From the NCBI GenBank assembly GCA_964421245.1, contig CAYQVW010000003.1, positions 1 to 64,000 on the forward strand: a stretch of DNA of 64,000 nt, in the 5' to 3' direction. The notes under the pieces are model-generated. The model was not told the DNA's origin and did not search any database. It saw nothing but the letters and a program-made list of their open reading frames with translations. Positions 17,335 to 25,448 of this stretch are shown here, piece after piece; positions within the stretch are counted from its first letter, which is position 1; the number at the start of each line of letters is the position of its first letter. The position numbers and the translations under genes were made by a program. Source of the stretch: CAYQVW01 sp964421245. Lineage in GTDB: Bacteria; Margulisbacteria; WOR-1; XYC2-FULL-46-14.

Positions 17335-20300
17335 ATGAAAAAGCTACTTGCAATTATATTGTTATTAATAGTTTTAGTGGTTCCAGCCGTTGCAAAAATA
17401 AATGTTCCGGTGAATTCGGTCGTGAGTCCACTAGATTTAGATACTGCTACGAAGGGCTTTCAGGGATATCTTTATCGTCCTTTAATAGCAGGTGTTGCGA
17501 CAAAGATCGAAGTGTGGGAATTTACCGATGGAGCTATTAAACTTCAAGGTGGAGTCAAAAAGGCTAATCATATAATCTCTTCAAGTGATTTGGGTAATGC
17601 TGATCCGGTAGGTTTAGCAGTAAGCCCTGATGGAAATAAGCTATATGTTGCAACAGAGGGAAATCTTCATCTTTGGACCTTTAGTAAAGATGGAAAGACT
17701 AAGAATGAAGATGCCGCTGGTTCTGCAAAATTACAGTTTCCTCGTGGAGTTACAGTAGCACCTGATGGAAAGAGAGTCTACGTTGCCGATGCATCTGGAT
17801 ATATACATATCTTTGATGGTACCAAGGATCCAGCTAAGTATATCGGTTTGGTTGACACAGTTAATACTTTCCCTCAATTATTTAACGTTGCAGTAAGTCC
17901 AGATAATACTATGTTGGCAGTATCTCAGCGTCCATCATCTGGAACTGGCGCGGTCTATATATATAGTATAGGGAAGGACTCAAAAGGGGCAGTAACTTAT
18001 ACCCTGAAAGAATCTTTGACCAGTCTTCCAATACCGTCTTACGTAAAGTTTGCTCCAGATGAAAAGGGAAAGATCAGATTATATGTAAGAGTGCACGATA
18101 CTTCTGCCTCTGCTTGGGAAATTTATGTTTATGACACTACTAATTTTTCAACAATTTTTAGTAGCATTTCAATGGATAAACCAAATAAAATAGATACCGA
18201 TAATCCTTATGGTGAGCCATTAGAAATTTCTTCAAACGGGCAATATTTATATGCAACTCATTTTGAGACTTCTAAAGGAACCTTACGTTCTTTCGTATAC
18301 AATGTTTATAGTAGTGATGCTAGTAAGTGGACTAAGAGTGAGACTATTCCATCAAGTCCAGCAGAAACGATACTTGCTCCAATTGATAGTATCGTTGCAG
18401 TTCCTGATGGTTCAATTTTATTTATTACCTGTTCAGATGGTGCATTAGCTGCGGTTGTTCCGTATTTAACTTCAGAGACCGGTTTTGGTGGAAAAACTCT
18501 TCCAGCTGCTCCAGTAATTAAGCATCCAGTTGCAAGTGATGATTTGGTTAATTATTCTGGACTATTTGAATGGAATGTGGTAACGGGTGGAACATATGTC
18601 TATAGTTCCTATGCAATTGATGTTGATACAAAGAAAATCACTCACTTAACTACTTGGGATGCAGCTACTAAAGTTGATCCTAAATCAAAACTGGAAACAG
18701 GAAAGACCTATGTTTTTGCTGTTCAAGCTAATGATAAGGGTGTTAGTGGTTTATCCGGCCCATTTGCTTATTCACCGGCAACCCGCTTAGCAAAACCGCA
18801 AATTACCGGTGTTAAGATGAAAATAGGTGGAGTTAATAAGAATGTAATTGGTACTTATGTTGCAGAGTATATAGAAATTAATGGTGTTGGATTTGGAAAT
18901 GATCCTGGAAAAAGGGATACTGTTACAGATAATGTTAAATTAGATGGAAAGATCATTCAAGACGCAGTAGGTCCTCCTGCGGATCCAAAGGGTCATGGAG
19001 TTAAGAGCTGGGGAACTACAAAGATTCCTGTGGTAATTCCAAGAATACTAACAAAAGATAATGGATCGTATACTGTACCGGGGACATCAAATTTACAGGT
19101 TACAAGGAATGGTATAATTGGAAATCAATATTCTTTTAACATCCACCCTCGCTTAGACAGTATTGATACTACTAAAGGTAAAGGTGGAGCTATTATAAAG
19201 CTTTCTGGAGCAGGATTATCTTCATCTTCAAGTAATAAGATGGAGATGTCTGGATTTCAAGATGGAGTATACTTTGTAGAAGTTGGAAAGGATATTGTAA
19301 TTACCACAACTGTGGGAGGAACACCTGGGCCAGGTGGAATTATATTCCCTGGTTTTTCATATTCTGGTCCAAACGGAACTTCCGCACCATTGCTTTTGAG
19401 CACATCAACTCGCGGAACTAGTGGTGACGATCTCTACGCACGTATTCCATATGATACCAATAAAGGCAAATACCAGGTATTTGTTTATATTAATGGTAAA
19501 CCATCTATAATCAAACAGGTTGAAATAACTGAAAAAGTTACAGCACCGACTGGTGTTATAATTGACGATTTTGAAGGGACCATGGGTTATACTTATAGTC
19601 ATTTTGCAGATGCATTCTCTAAAACAAATACTACTCTACCAAGTTTGGTAAGTACTACTTCATACAATGGTACATCTAAGGTTGGACAAGCTAAGTATAC
19701 ATCAATAGATTCTAGCGGTTCATTCGGTGGTGGATGGAATGCAAGTCTGGGTGCAACCATTAAATCTGTAGATATTAGTAAAGGGCCAAAGAACAATGCT
19801 CTTAAGACTATTAGATATCACGTTAAGGGTGATGGTACTAAAAACGATTTTTACCTTGAATTTACCAATGGAAACAACGAAAAATATCGTACTCCAAAAC
19901 AAAGCTTAACTAACACTTCTTCTTGGCTAACAGTTGATGTTGATTACACTCAGATGTGGAATGATAAAAATAGTAACAATTCAATTGATGCAGGAGAGAC
20001 ATTATTCTCAAGTTCAAACAACAAGAATATAACAAAATATAATGTTGTTTATAACGGATCGGCTTCCGCAACATCAGTTCATGAGTTTGACGATATCGAA
20101 GCAATCGGTCCGACTACATCCGGTACTCCTGGAGTAGTAGTATTAACTTATAATAAAGCTTCTACCAAGCTTGGAAACAAGCACTGGTTATCTGTTAAGT
20201 ATAAAAATAATTTTAAAACTATACAGGATATAGTGGATACTATAAATGGTGGGGCAGGTAAAACAGGACCGGTTGTTCAAATTACCCGATACAGCCCATA

Positions 20301-20748
20301 TGTTTCCAATCATTTTGAAAACAGAGCCGTTTTGGGTACAAAATGGGTAGGGACTGATGCCAAGGTTGTAATCGGTGAGGGTTATGAGATTACGATTAAC
20401 GCTGATACAACAATTAAATTAGCAGACCTTGGGGTAGATGATCCTGCCTTTAAGTTTGATCTTAAAAAGAATACCGATGCTAAACTTGGGAATAAACATT
20501 GGATCTCAATTCCTCAGAATGGACAATTTAAAACAATTCAGGATATAGTTGATGATGCAAACGGTGGAGCTAGTAAGACCGAACCAAGTACACAAATTAC
20601 CCGATACAGCCCATATGTTTCCAATCATTTTGAAAACAGAGCCGTTTTGGGTACAAAATGGGTAGGGACTAACGCTTTGGTTGTAACACCTGAAGCTTAT
20701 GAAATTACTATAAATAAAGATGCCAAATGGACTCCAAAGAGTAAATAA
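17335..20748 (+). CDS. Secreted beta-propeller/TIG/CBM-like multidomain surface protein
   Basis: 1137 aa. Signal peptide at 1-21 (MKKLLAIILLLIVLVVPAVA). YVTN/lactonase-like beta-propeller repeats at about 75-380 (VSPDGNKLYVAT, VAPDGKRVYVAD, VSPDNTMLAVS), an Ig/FN3-like segment at about 395-485, IPT/TIG-like segments at about 490-630 (ITGVK...INGVGFGN), a carbohydrate-binding-like jelly roll at about 740-920 (IIDDFEGTMGYTYSHF), then two copies of an 80-90-residue domain (LGNKHW, FKTIQDIVD, ITRYSPYVSNHFENRAV) at about 940-1030 and 1045-1137. No enzyme active site seen. It precedes the FlgD-domain and PorV-SLH genes with good ribosome binding sites and short gaps, so these are probably one export/surface operon. 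Likely extracellular adhesion or matrix. Confidence 0.75.
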   Translation: MKKLLAIILLLIVLVVPAVAKINVPVNSVVSPLDLDTATKGFQGYLYRPLIAGVATKIEVWEFTDGAIKLQGGVKKANHIISSSDLGNADPVGLAVSPDGNKLYVATEGNLHLWTFSKDGKTKNEDAAGSAKLQFPRGVTVAPDGKRVYVADASGYIHIFDGTKDPAKYIGLVDTVNTFPQLFNVAVSPDNTMLAVSQRPSSGTGAVYIYSIGKDSKGAVTYTLKESLTSLPIPSYVKFAPDEKGKIRLYVRVHDTSASAWEIYVYDTTNFSTIFSSISMDKPNKIDTDNPYGEPLEISSNGQYLYATHFETSKGTLRSFVYNVYSSDASKWTKSETIPSSPAETILAPIDSIVAVPDGSILFITCSDGALAAVVPYLTSETGFGGKTLPAAPVIKHPVASDDLVNYSGLFEWNVVTGGTYVYSSYAIDVDTKKITHLTTWDAATKVDPKSKLETGKTYVFAVQANDKGVSGLSGPFAYSPATRLAKPQITGVKMKIGGVNKNVIGTYVAEYIEINGVGFGNDPGKRDTVTDNVKLDGKIIQDAVGPPADPKGHGVKSWGTTKIPVVIPRILTKDNGSYTVPGTSNLQVTRNGIIGNQYSFNIHPRLDSIDTTKGKGGAIIKLSGAGLSSSSSNKMEMSGFQDGVYFVEVGKDIVITTTVGGTPGPGGIIFPGFSYSGPNGTSAPLLLSTSTRGTSGDDLYARIPYDTNKGKYQVFVYINGKPSIIKQVEITEKVTAPTGVIIDDFEGTMGYTYSHFADAFSKTNTTLPSLVSTTSYNGTSKVGQAKYTSIDSSGSFGGGWNASLGATIKSVDISKGPKNNALKTIRYHVKGDGTKNDFYLEFTNGNNEKYRTPKQSLTNTSSWLTVDVDYTQMWNDKNSNNSIDAGETLFSSSNNKNITKYNVVYNGSASATSVHEFDDIEAIGPTTSGTPGVVVLTYNKASTKLGNKHWLSVKYKNNFKTIQDIVDTINGGAGKTGPVVQITRYSPYVSNHFENRAVLGTKWVGTDAKVVIGEGYEITINADTTIKLADLGVDDPAFKFDLKKNTDAKLGNKHWISIPQNGQFKTIQDIVDDANGGASKTEPSTQITRYSPYVSNHFENRAVLGTKWVGTNALVVTPEAYEITINKDAKWTPKSK
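20278..20355 (+). repeat. 78-bp exact direct repeat, copy 1
   Basis: Identical base for base to 20593-20670, 315 bp apart, inside the beta-propeller gene. It encodes the QITRYSPYVSNHF...WVGT core of the C-terminal repeat domain. The flanking domain sequence is only similar, so the block is more recent than the domain duplication. Confidence 0.95.
20593..20670 (+). repeat. 78-bp exact direct repeat, copy 2
   Basis: Second copy of the block at 20278-20355; first differing bases lie immediately outside both ends. Suggests gene conversion between the two domains. Confidence 0.95.
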
Positions 20749-20761
20749 GGAGGAAATGATA

Positions 20762-22309
20762 ATGATAAGAAAGACGATAAATTATTTTTTAACGATAGTT
20801 TTGCTGATCGCGATTTTGGCATCGGTATCTTTGGCAGGAGGATCGAATCTCTTGTTTGGGATGATTGAAGGTGGGGATCAGTCTAAAGCAGGGATCACCT
20901 TTAAAATATGGGACACGAAAGATCCAACGGTCGTTGGGACAGGAGAGGTTAACTATTATGACGCGGCCTTAGGTGGAACTTTCGCGGATCCTACTAAAAC
21001 TAATATTGCGAATATATATCCTAATTGGTCAGATGGTGACACTGTAATAATTAAAATGGAAAAAGGATCCGGCTCATCTTATGTGTCGGCTACTTCTTCA
21101 ATGACACTTAAAGCAAATGCTTCTTCTCAGCATTTTCCGGCAATTAAATCTTTAACCGCTGGCGGAATAGTAATAATTGATAAATTTGAAGGGACTAAAG
21201 CAGCAGGAGCTAGTGATCCAACATCTCCTTCTGATTCAGTTAAATTGTATTACACAATGTCTGGTACCGGAACCAGTGCTGATAAACCGACTATTGAAAG
21301 ACATAAACCGACTTCTGCACAAGAAGGATCGTATTCAATGGGTGTTCAGTTTACTGCACTTACAACTACAGATGATAATAAGAAATTTAGAGGATACGGT
21401 GGTCAATACGATAAGACTATCGATCTTTCGAGTTCTGATATTATCTCTTTCTACCTAAAAGGTGACGGATTAGATTCCACAGTTAAATTTCAGCTTTCAG
21501 ATGCCGATGGAAGTAACTATTCATCAGCTGCTATTAAAATTTCAAAATCAGATGATAAATGGAAAAAGTATCAAGTATCTGTCTCTAGCATATCTACTAA
21601 GATTACAGCAGGAACTACCGATAAACTTGATCTAACTAAGATTAAAGAATATCAGATTGTCTTCCCTGGAACTGCAGCATCGGCAAGCAAAAAGAATGCA
21701 ATATTAATCGATAACATTACTGCAACTGCCGTCTCAACTTCTGATGTTCTTATTGTAAACGTTCAACCAAATCCTGCAAGAGCTGGACAGGTAGTAACTA
21801 TTACTGGTAAGAATTTAGGAAAAGATGGAAAATTGGAATTCGAAGGTTCTGGTGTAAAATCTTACATCGAAAAAGCCTCAAAAAATACTCCAATTAAATC
21901 TTGGGTAGCAGATAAAATTACGTTCACTGTTCCAGTTACCTTAAATGGAAAGATGAAGCTAACAGTAGAAAAGACCGATAAGAAGAGATCGAATGCAGTT
22001 GACTTTACCGTCTCGGGTTCCTCAACTAATCCGACTTATAACTATCCAAACCCGTTTAATCCAAATGGTGGAGAATCAACCATTATAGTATTTAGTCCAG
22101 GGGCTGAAACATCAGCTTCTATCTATATCATAGATATTACCGGGCAGATTGTTGGCAAGGTTGCTTGGACCAGTGCGACAGCAGCTCAAGTAACTTGGAA
22201 TGGAAAAGATTTTAACGGCAACACACTTGGTGATGGAGTTTATCTATACCGAGTAGCAGCCGGATCGAAATTATTAGGTCGAGGAAAGATCCTCATAATT
22301 AATAGGTAA
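20762..22309 (+). CDS. Secreted CBM/TIG protein with FlgD-like C-terminal domain
   Basis: 515 aa from ATG 20762, chosen because AAGGAGG lies 8 nt upstream and a clean signal peptide follows (MIRKTINYFLTIVLLI, ending ASVSLA). Earlier in-frame starts would overlap the previous gene. Residues about 135-320 form a carbohydrate-binding-like jelly roll opening with IVIIDKFEGT, as in the preceding protein. A TIG/IPT domain follows (NVQPNPARAGQVVTITG), then a C-terminal FlgD-type Ig domain with YNYPNPFNP, WNGKDFNGN and GVYLYRV. That domain is common at the ends of surface and type 9-exported proteins. Next to a PorV-like gene, which fits export across the outer membrane; this is inference. Confidence 0.8.
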   Translation: MIRKTINYFLTIVLLIAILASVSLAGGSNLLFGMIEGGDQSKAGITFKIWDTKDPTVVGTGEVNYYDAALGGTFADPTKTNIANIYPNWSDGDTVIIKMEKGSGSSYVSATSSMTLKANASSQHFPAIKSLTAGGIVIIDKFEGTKAAGASDPTSPSDSVKLYYTMSGTGTSADKPTIERHKPTSAQEGSYSMGVQFTALTTTDDNKKFRGYGGQYDKTIDLSSSDIISFYLKGDGLDSTVKFQLSDADGSNYSSAAIKISKSDDKWKKYQVSVSSISTKITAGTTDKLDLTKIKEYQIVFPGTAASASKKNAILIDNITATAVSTSDVLIVNVQPNPARAGQVVTITGKNLGKDGKLEFEGSGVKSYIEKASKNTPIKSWVADKITFTVPVTLNGKMKLTVEKTDKKRSNAVDFTVSGSSTNPTYNYPNPFNPNGGESTIIVFSPGAETSASIYIIDITGQIVGKVAWTSATAAQVTWNGKDFNGNTLGDGVYLYRVAAGSKLLGRGKILIINR

Positions 22310-22326
22310 TAGGAGGGACAAGAGAA

Positions 22327-24168
22327 ATGAAAAAATTTAAGTTTCTTTTAATTTTAGTCGTAAGTTGTTTGTTGTTAGTTGTTAGTTCAACTTCGGCTAT
22401 CGCCGAAGTTGTAGCTACTGATCCGATGCGACTTGGAGTCGGCGCCCGTGCCCTTGGTATGGGTCGTGCCGGAGTTGCGGTTGGAGAAGACGGTGAGACC
22501 GTATTCTTAAACCCAGCTGGGCTTGGAGGAATTTCTTCTCCAAAGATTACTTCTATGTATACCAACTTCATGAGTGATGTAAACTATGTCGTACTTGGTG
22601 GTGCTTATCCATTTGGAAAATCTAGTGCAGTTGGTGCAGGTCTTCTAACGACTAATGTTTCTGGTATTGCGTTATATGACGGAGCCGGAACATCTCTTGG
22701 AAGTGGATCATGGGGCAACAGTGTTATGTTTGCTTCTTACGGAACAAAGCTTAATGATAAATTAAAACTCGGTGGAAATGTAAAATACTACAGTCAAGGT
22801 GGAACCGGAACAGCATCAATTGATGCTGCTGCAGGTTCTGGTATAGGACTTGATGTTGGTGCAATTTACTCTGTCTCTGATGCTCTCTCTGTAGCTGCCG
22901 TTCTTCGTAACGGAATGGGGAACATTGAATCAGGAAATAATATTTCGAATAAGCTCCCAATGGTTATTAAAGCAGGTGTGGCTTATAAAGTTCCAATGGC
23001 TGGTGGTCGCAGGCTTACCTTAGCTGCCGACTATGACATTGGAAATGCCAGTGCATTGCATGCTGGAGCAGAATGGTTTGTAACTCCAGTGCTTGCTCTT
23101 CGTGCCGGTCTTGACCAAGATCCATCTCCAGATGGTGCTGTGACTAATGTTACCGCTGGATTAGGACTTCGGGTTAAAGGAATTGCCTTTGACTTTGCCT
23201 ACCATCCATATGGTGATCTTGCAGAAGATACAACCTATTATTTTTCAATAGGTTATGTAGGAGATACTTCACTTGAGCCAACCAAGCTTGATTTGGAAAT
23301 GGCACTTAATTCTCCATCTGATAAATCAATTATTTATACTGAAAGTGTTCAGGTTTCCGGTAAATTAACCGGAGCTGATGCTACAAAGGTTACGGTTTAT
23401 GCCAATAAGGTTGCTGCCAACTTGGCTGCCGATGGTACATTTACCGCATCGGTACCACTTGATAAATTAGGAAAGAAACTGATTCAGGTAGAAGCAGTTG
23501 ATAAAAAAGGAAGAAAGCTTACAGCCGAGAGAAGAGTACTTCGTTTAGTAAGTTTTAAAGATGTTAATACCGGTTTCTGGGCAAAGAATCCAATTGAACA
23601 TACTGGAACAGTCGGTTTGGTAAAGGGATATCCAGATGGGAACTTTAAACCAGATCGTAGTTTAACCAGGGCAGAGCTAGCCGCTCTTCTGGTGCGAGCT
23701 AGAAACTATAAGGTTCCAGGACGTCCAGTTAAAGTATTTAAAGATGTACCGGCTAACCACTGGGGTGCTGGTTACATTGAGATTGCAAAACGTACTGGAT
23801 TGGTAAAGGGATATCCAGATGGAAGGTTTAGACCAAACAATAGAATAAACAATGCCGAAGCAGTTACTGTCATGGCGCGTTTTGATGGTATGTCAAAGAA
23901 GTTTGGTAAGACCGCTTTTACCGATGTTTCTAAGAAACACTGGTCTGCTGGATATGTTAATGCAGCTGAGAATGCTGGAATGTTGACCTACGTTTCGGAT
24001 AATAAATTCGAGCCGAACAAGGCAGTGACCCGTGCCAAGTCTGTAAAGATGTTGTCAAAGACATCTCTTGCAACCAGATTGGTTGATGATTTACTCTCTT
24101 GGGACAAGGGCTTCCAGTTTGAAATTACAAGACCAACTATTAAAGCCAGTGCATGGAGTTTGAATTAA
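22327..24168 (+). CDS. PorV/UPF0164-like outer-membrane barrel with Ig-like and three SLH domains
   Basis: 613 aa. Signal peptide at 1-26 ending SAIA. About residues 30-310 match the UPF0164/PorV family of FadL-like barrels (GARALGMGRAGVAV, ETVFLNPAGLGG). An Ig-like domain spans about 325-400. Three SLH domains occupy about 408-580, with FKDV...W, GLVKGYPDGNF and TRAE motifs; the third is degenerate (MLTYVSDNKF). SLH domains attach proteins to pyruvylated peptidoglycan-linked polymers, so this would pin the outer membrane to the wall. PorV proteins in Bacteroidota shuttle FlgD/CTD-tagged cargo, which is what the previous gene encodes. Ribosome binding site AGGAGGGAC. Confidence 0.85.
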   Translation: MKKFKFLLILVVSCLLLVVSSTSAIAEVVATDPMRLGVGARALGMGRAGVAVGEDGETVFLNPAGLGGISSPKITSMYTNFMSDVNYVVLGGAYPFGKSSAVGAGLLTTNVSGIALYDGAGTSLGSGSWGNSVMFASYGTKLNDKLKLGGNVKYYSQGGTGTASIDAAAGSGIGLDVGAIYSVSDALSVAAVLRNGMGNIESGNNISNKLPMVIKAGVAYKVPMAGGRRLTLAADYDIGNASALHAGAEWFVTPVLALRAGLDQDPSPDGAVTNVTAGLGLRVKGIAFDFAYHPYGDLAEDTTYYFSIGYVGDTSLEPTKLDLEMALNSPSDKSIIYTESVQVSGKLTGADATKVTVYANKVAANLAADGTFTASVPLDKLGKKLIQVEAVDKKGRKLTAERRVLRLVSFKDVNTGFWAKNPIEHTGTVGLVKGYPDGNFKPDRSLTRAELAALLVRARNYKVPGRPVKVFKDVPANHWGAGYIEIAKRTGLVKGYPDGRFRPNNRINNAEAVTVMARFDGMSKKFGKTAFTDVSKKHWSAGYVNAAENAGMLTYVSDNKFEPNKAVTRAKSVKMLSKTSLATRLVDDLLSWDKGFQFEITRPTIKASAWSLN

Positions 24169-24171
24169 TAA

Positions 24172-24597
24172 ATGAGTGATACCTTACAGAATGTAATAAG
24201 AGTTGGAATAGATCTTTATAGGAGAAGCATGTGTTATTCCGGAATAAAGAGACACTGTCCTAAAAAGAAAAAGCCTGTTGCAGCTGCACCAATCAGTCCT
24301 CCAAGCCCTACTAAGGTTACTAGGGCCAAGAAAAAGGATGCGAGGGTAGTAGATAGTATCGGAATTAGCTATAGCAAGAATCTAGAAGATTGTTGGCATG
24401 AGTATAAGATCGAAGGGATCAAGGTTGATACAGTAGAGTATGTTGAAGGTAGTAGTAGAAGACTTGAGCTATCTCCGGCAGGGGCTGAGAAGACCGAAGA
24501 TGGGTTTAAAGTTTGTTTTCTTGAAGAAAGAAACGGCTCTTTTAAGGTAATAATTAACGGCGAGCACACAAAGCAAATTAGAGTTCGGTTTAATTAG
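24172..24597 (+). CDS. Small unknown basic protein
   Basis: 141 aa, starting 3 nt after the stop of the PorV-SLH gene without a clear Shine-Dalgarno sequence, so translation is probably by re-initiation. A Lys/Pro-rich segment (about 27-55) separates a short N-terminus from a beta-rich C-terminal domain (about 60-141) with two cysteines (EDCWHEY and KVCFLEE). No signal peptide or membrane helix. Family not recognised. Confidence 0.5.
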   Translation: MSDTLQNVIRVGIDLYRRSMCYSGIKRHCPKKKKPVAAAPISPPSPTKVTRAKKKDARVVDSIGISYSKNLEDCWHEYKIEGIKVDTVEYVEGSSRRLELSPAGAEKTEDGFKVCFLEERNGSFKVIINGEHTKQIRVRFN

Positions 24598-24605
24598 AAA
24601 TAGAG

Positions 24606-24633
24606 TGAAATTTATGAGGAAAATTGACGATAT
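24606..24633 (+). promoter_or_regulatory. Sigma-28-like promoter
   Basis: TGAAATTT 24606-24613, 12-nt spacer, GACGATAT 24626-24633, then ATATATAG. It is the only promoter-like signal before the genes at 24737 and 25449. The 100-nt leader also holds GGAATCAGGAGACCAGG-type imperfect repeats. Confidence 0.6.
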
Positions 24634-24736
24634 ATATATAGAGAGGGAATCAGGAGACCAGGATATCAGAATATTAGGGAGAAGGAAATTAAGAAACAAA
24701 GATATTCGGGAATCTAATAAATAGGAGGAAATTAAA

Positions 24737-25420
24737 ATGGGAATTGGAATACCAAAAACTACTGGGGGAGTAAAGTCGCCTGCAGCTTTTGATACTCAGG
24801 CAGGTAAAATTGGGGTAAGGCCACTTTTGGCTCTTACCGTTGTTGGATTGATGGTCTCAGGTATAGGTCTTGCAAAGTGTGATGGTTGTAAAGGGATAAA
24901 GGCAGCTTTTTTAGGAGCTCTTGAAAGTGGAGATGGGCCAGCAGAGGCAAAGGCAAAGGTACCTCCTAAAGCGACACTAATTCCAGAAACTCTTGTTCTT
25001 GGGAGATTTGAAGTTCCAAGAGGGGGATTAGTTGATATTACTTTACCAACTAGGGTTGGCAATACAAGTATGAATCTTACAACATCAGATATTCTTGATA
25101 GATGGGGTGGATTATTTGGACCAAAAAATGAAGGTACAAGAAAAAGACCAAGATATTCATCTAGTACTATAACGGTTCGAGCAAAATGTGATACAAAAGT
25201 TGGAGACGCTATGACACTTGTTTTTAGTACCAGGGTTCCTTTAGGACAAGCTAAAAAAGCTCTGCCTAGGGCTTTACCTAGCAGATTGCGGGCTCTTTTT
25301 AAAGTTGAAAAAAATAAGAATAGAAAAGCATGTCGTAGGGGTTGGAAAAAACCAAAACCAAAACGAAAACGAAAACCGATTAAAAAAGCTCCTGGTGCGC
25401 TTCCAGCGGGAAGAGGATAA
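24737..25420 (+). CDS. Unknown membrane-anchored protein with very basic tail
   Basis: 227 aa, ATG after TAGGAGG. One hydrophobic segment at about 28-46 (PLLALTVVGLMVSGIGLA) followed by CDGC, so a signal anchor is likely. The next 130 residues are beta-rich with a further cysteine (VRAKCDTK). The tail from about 170 is strongly basic (RKACRRGWKKPKPKRKRK). Basic tails can bind polyanions such as teichoic-acid-like polymers or nucleic acids; no family identified. Followed 28 nt later by the 1178-aa barrel-like protein, so the two are probably co-transcribed. Confidence 0.55.
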   Translation: MGIGIPKTTGGVKSPAAFDTQAGKIGVRPLLALTVVGLMVSGIGLAKCDGCKGIKAAFLGALESGDGPAEAKAKVPPKATLIPETLVLGRFEVPRGGLVDITLPTRVGNTSMNLTTSDILDRWGGLFGPKNEGTRKRPRYSSSTITVRAKCDTKVGDAMTLVFSTRVPLGQAKKALPRALPSRLRALFKVEKNKNRKACRRGWKKPKPKRKRKPIKKAPGALPAGRG

Positions 25421-25448
25421 TGCTTATTATTGAAGGAGGACGTTTTAA

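Noticed and set aside
20720..20761. Start of the FlgD-domain protein at 20720
   Set aside because: It overlaps the previous gene by 29 nt; AAGGAGG and the signal peptide point to ATG 20762.
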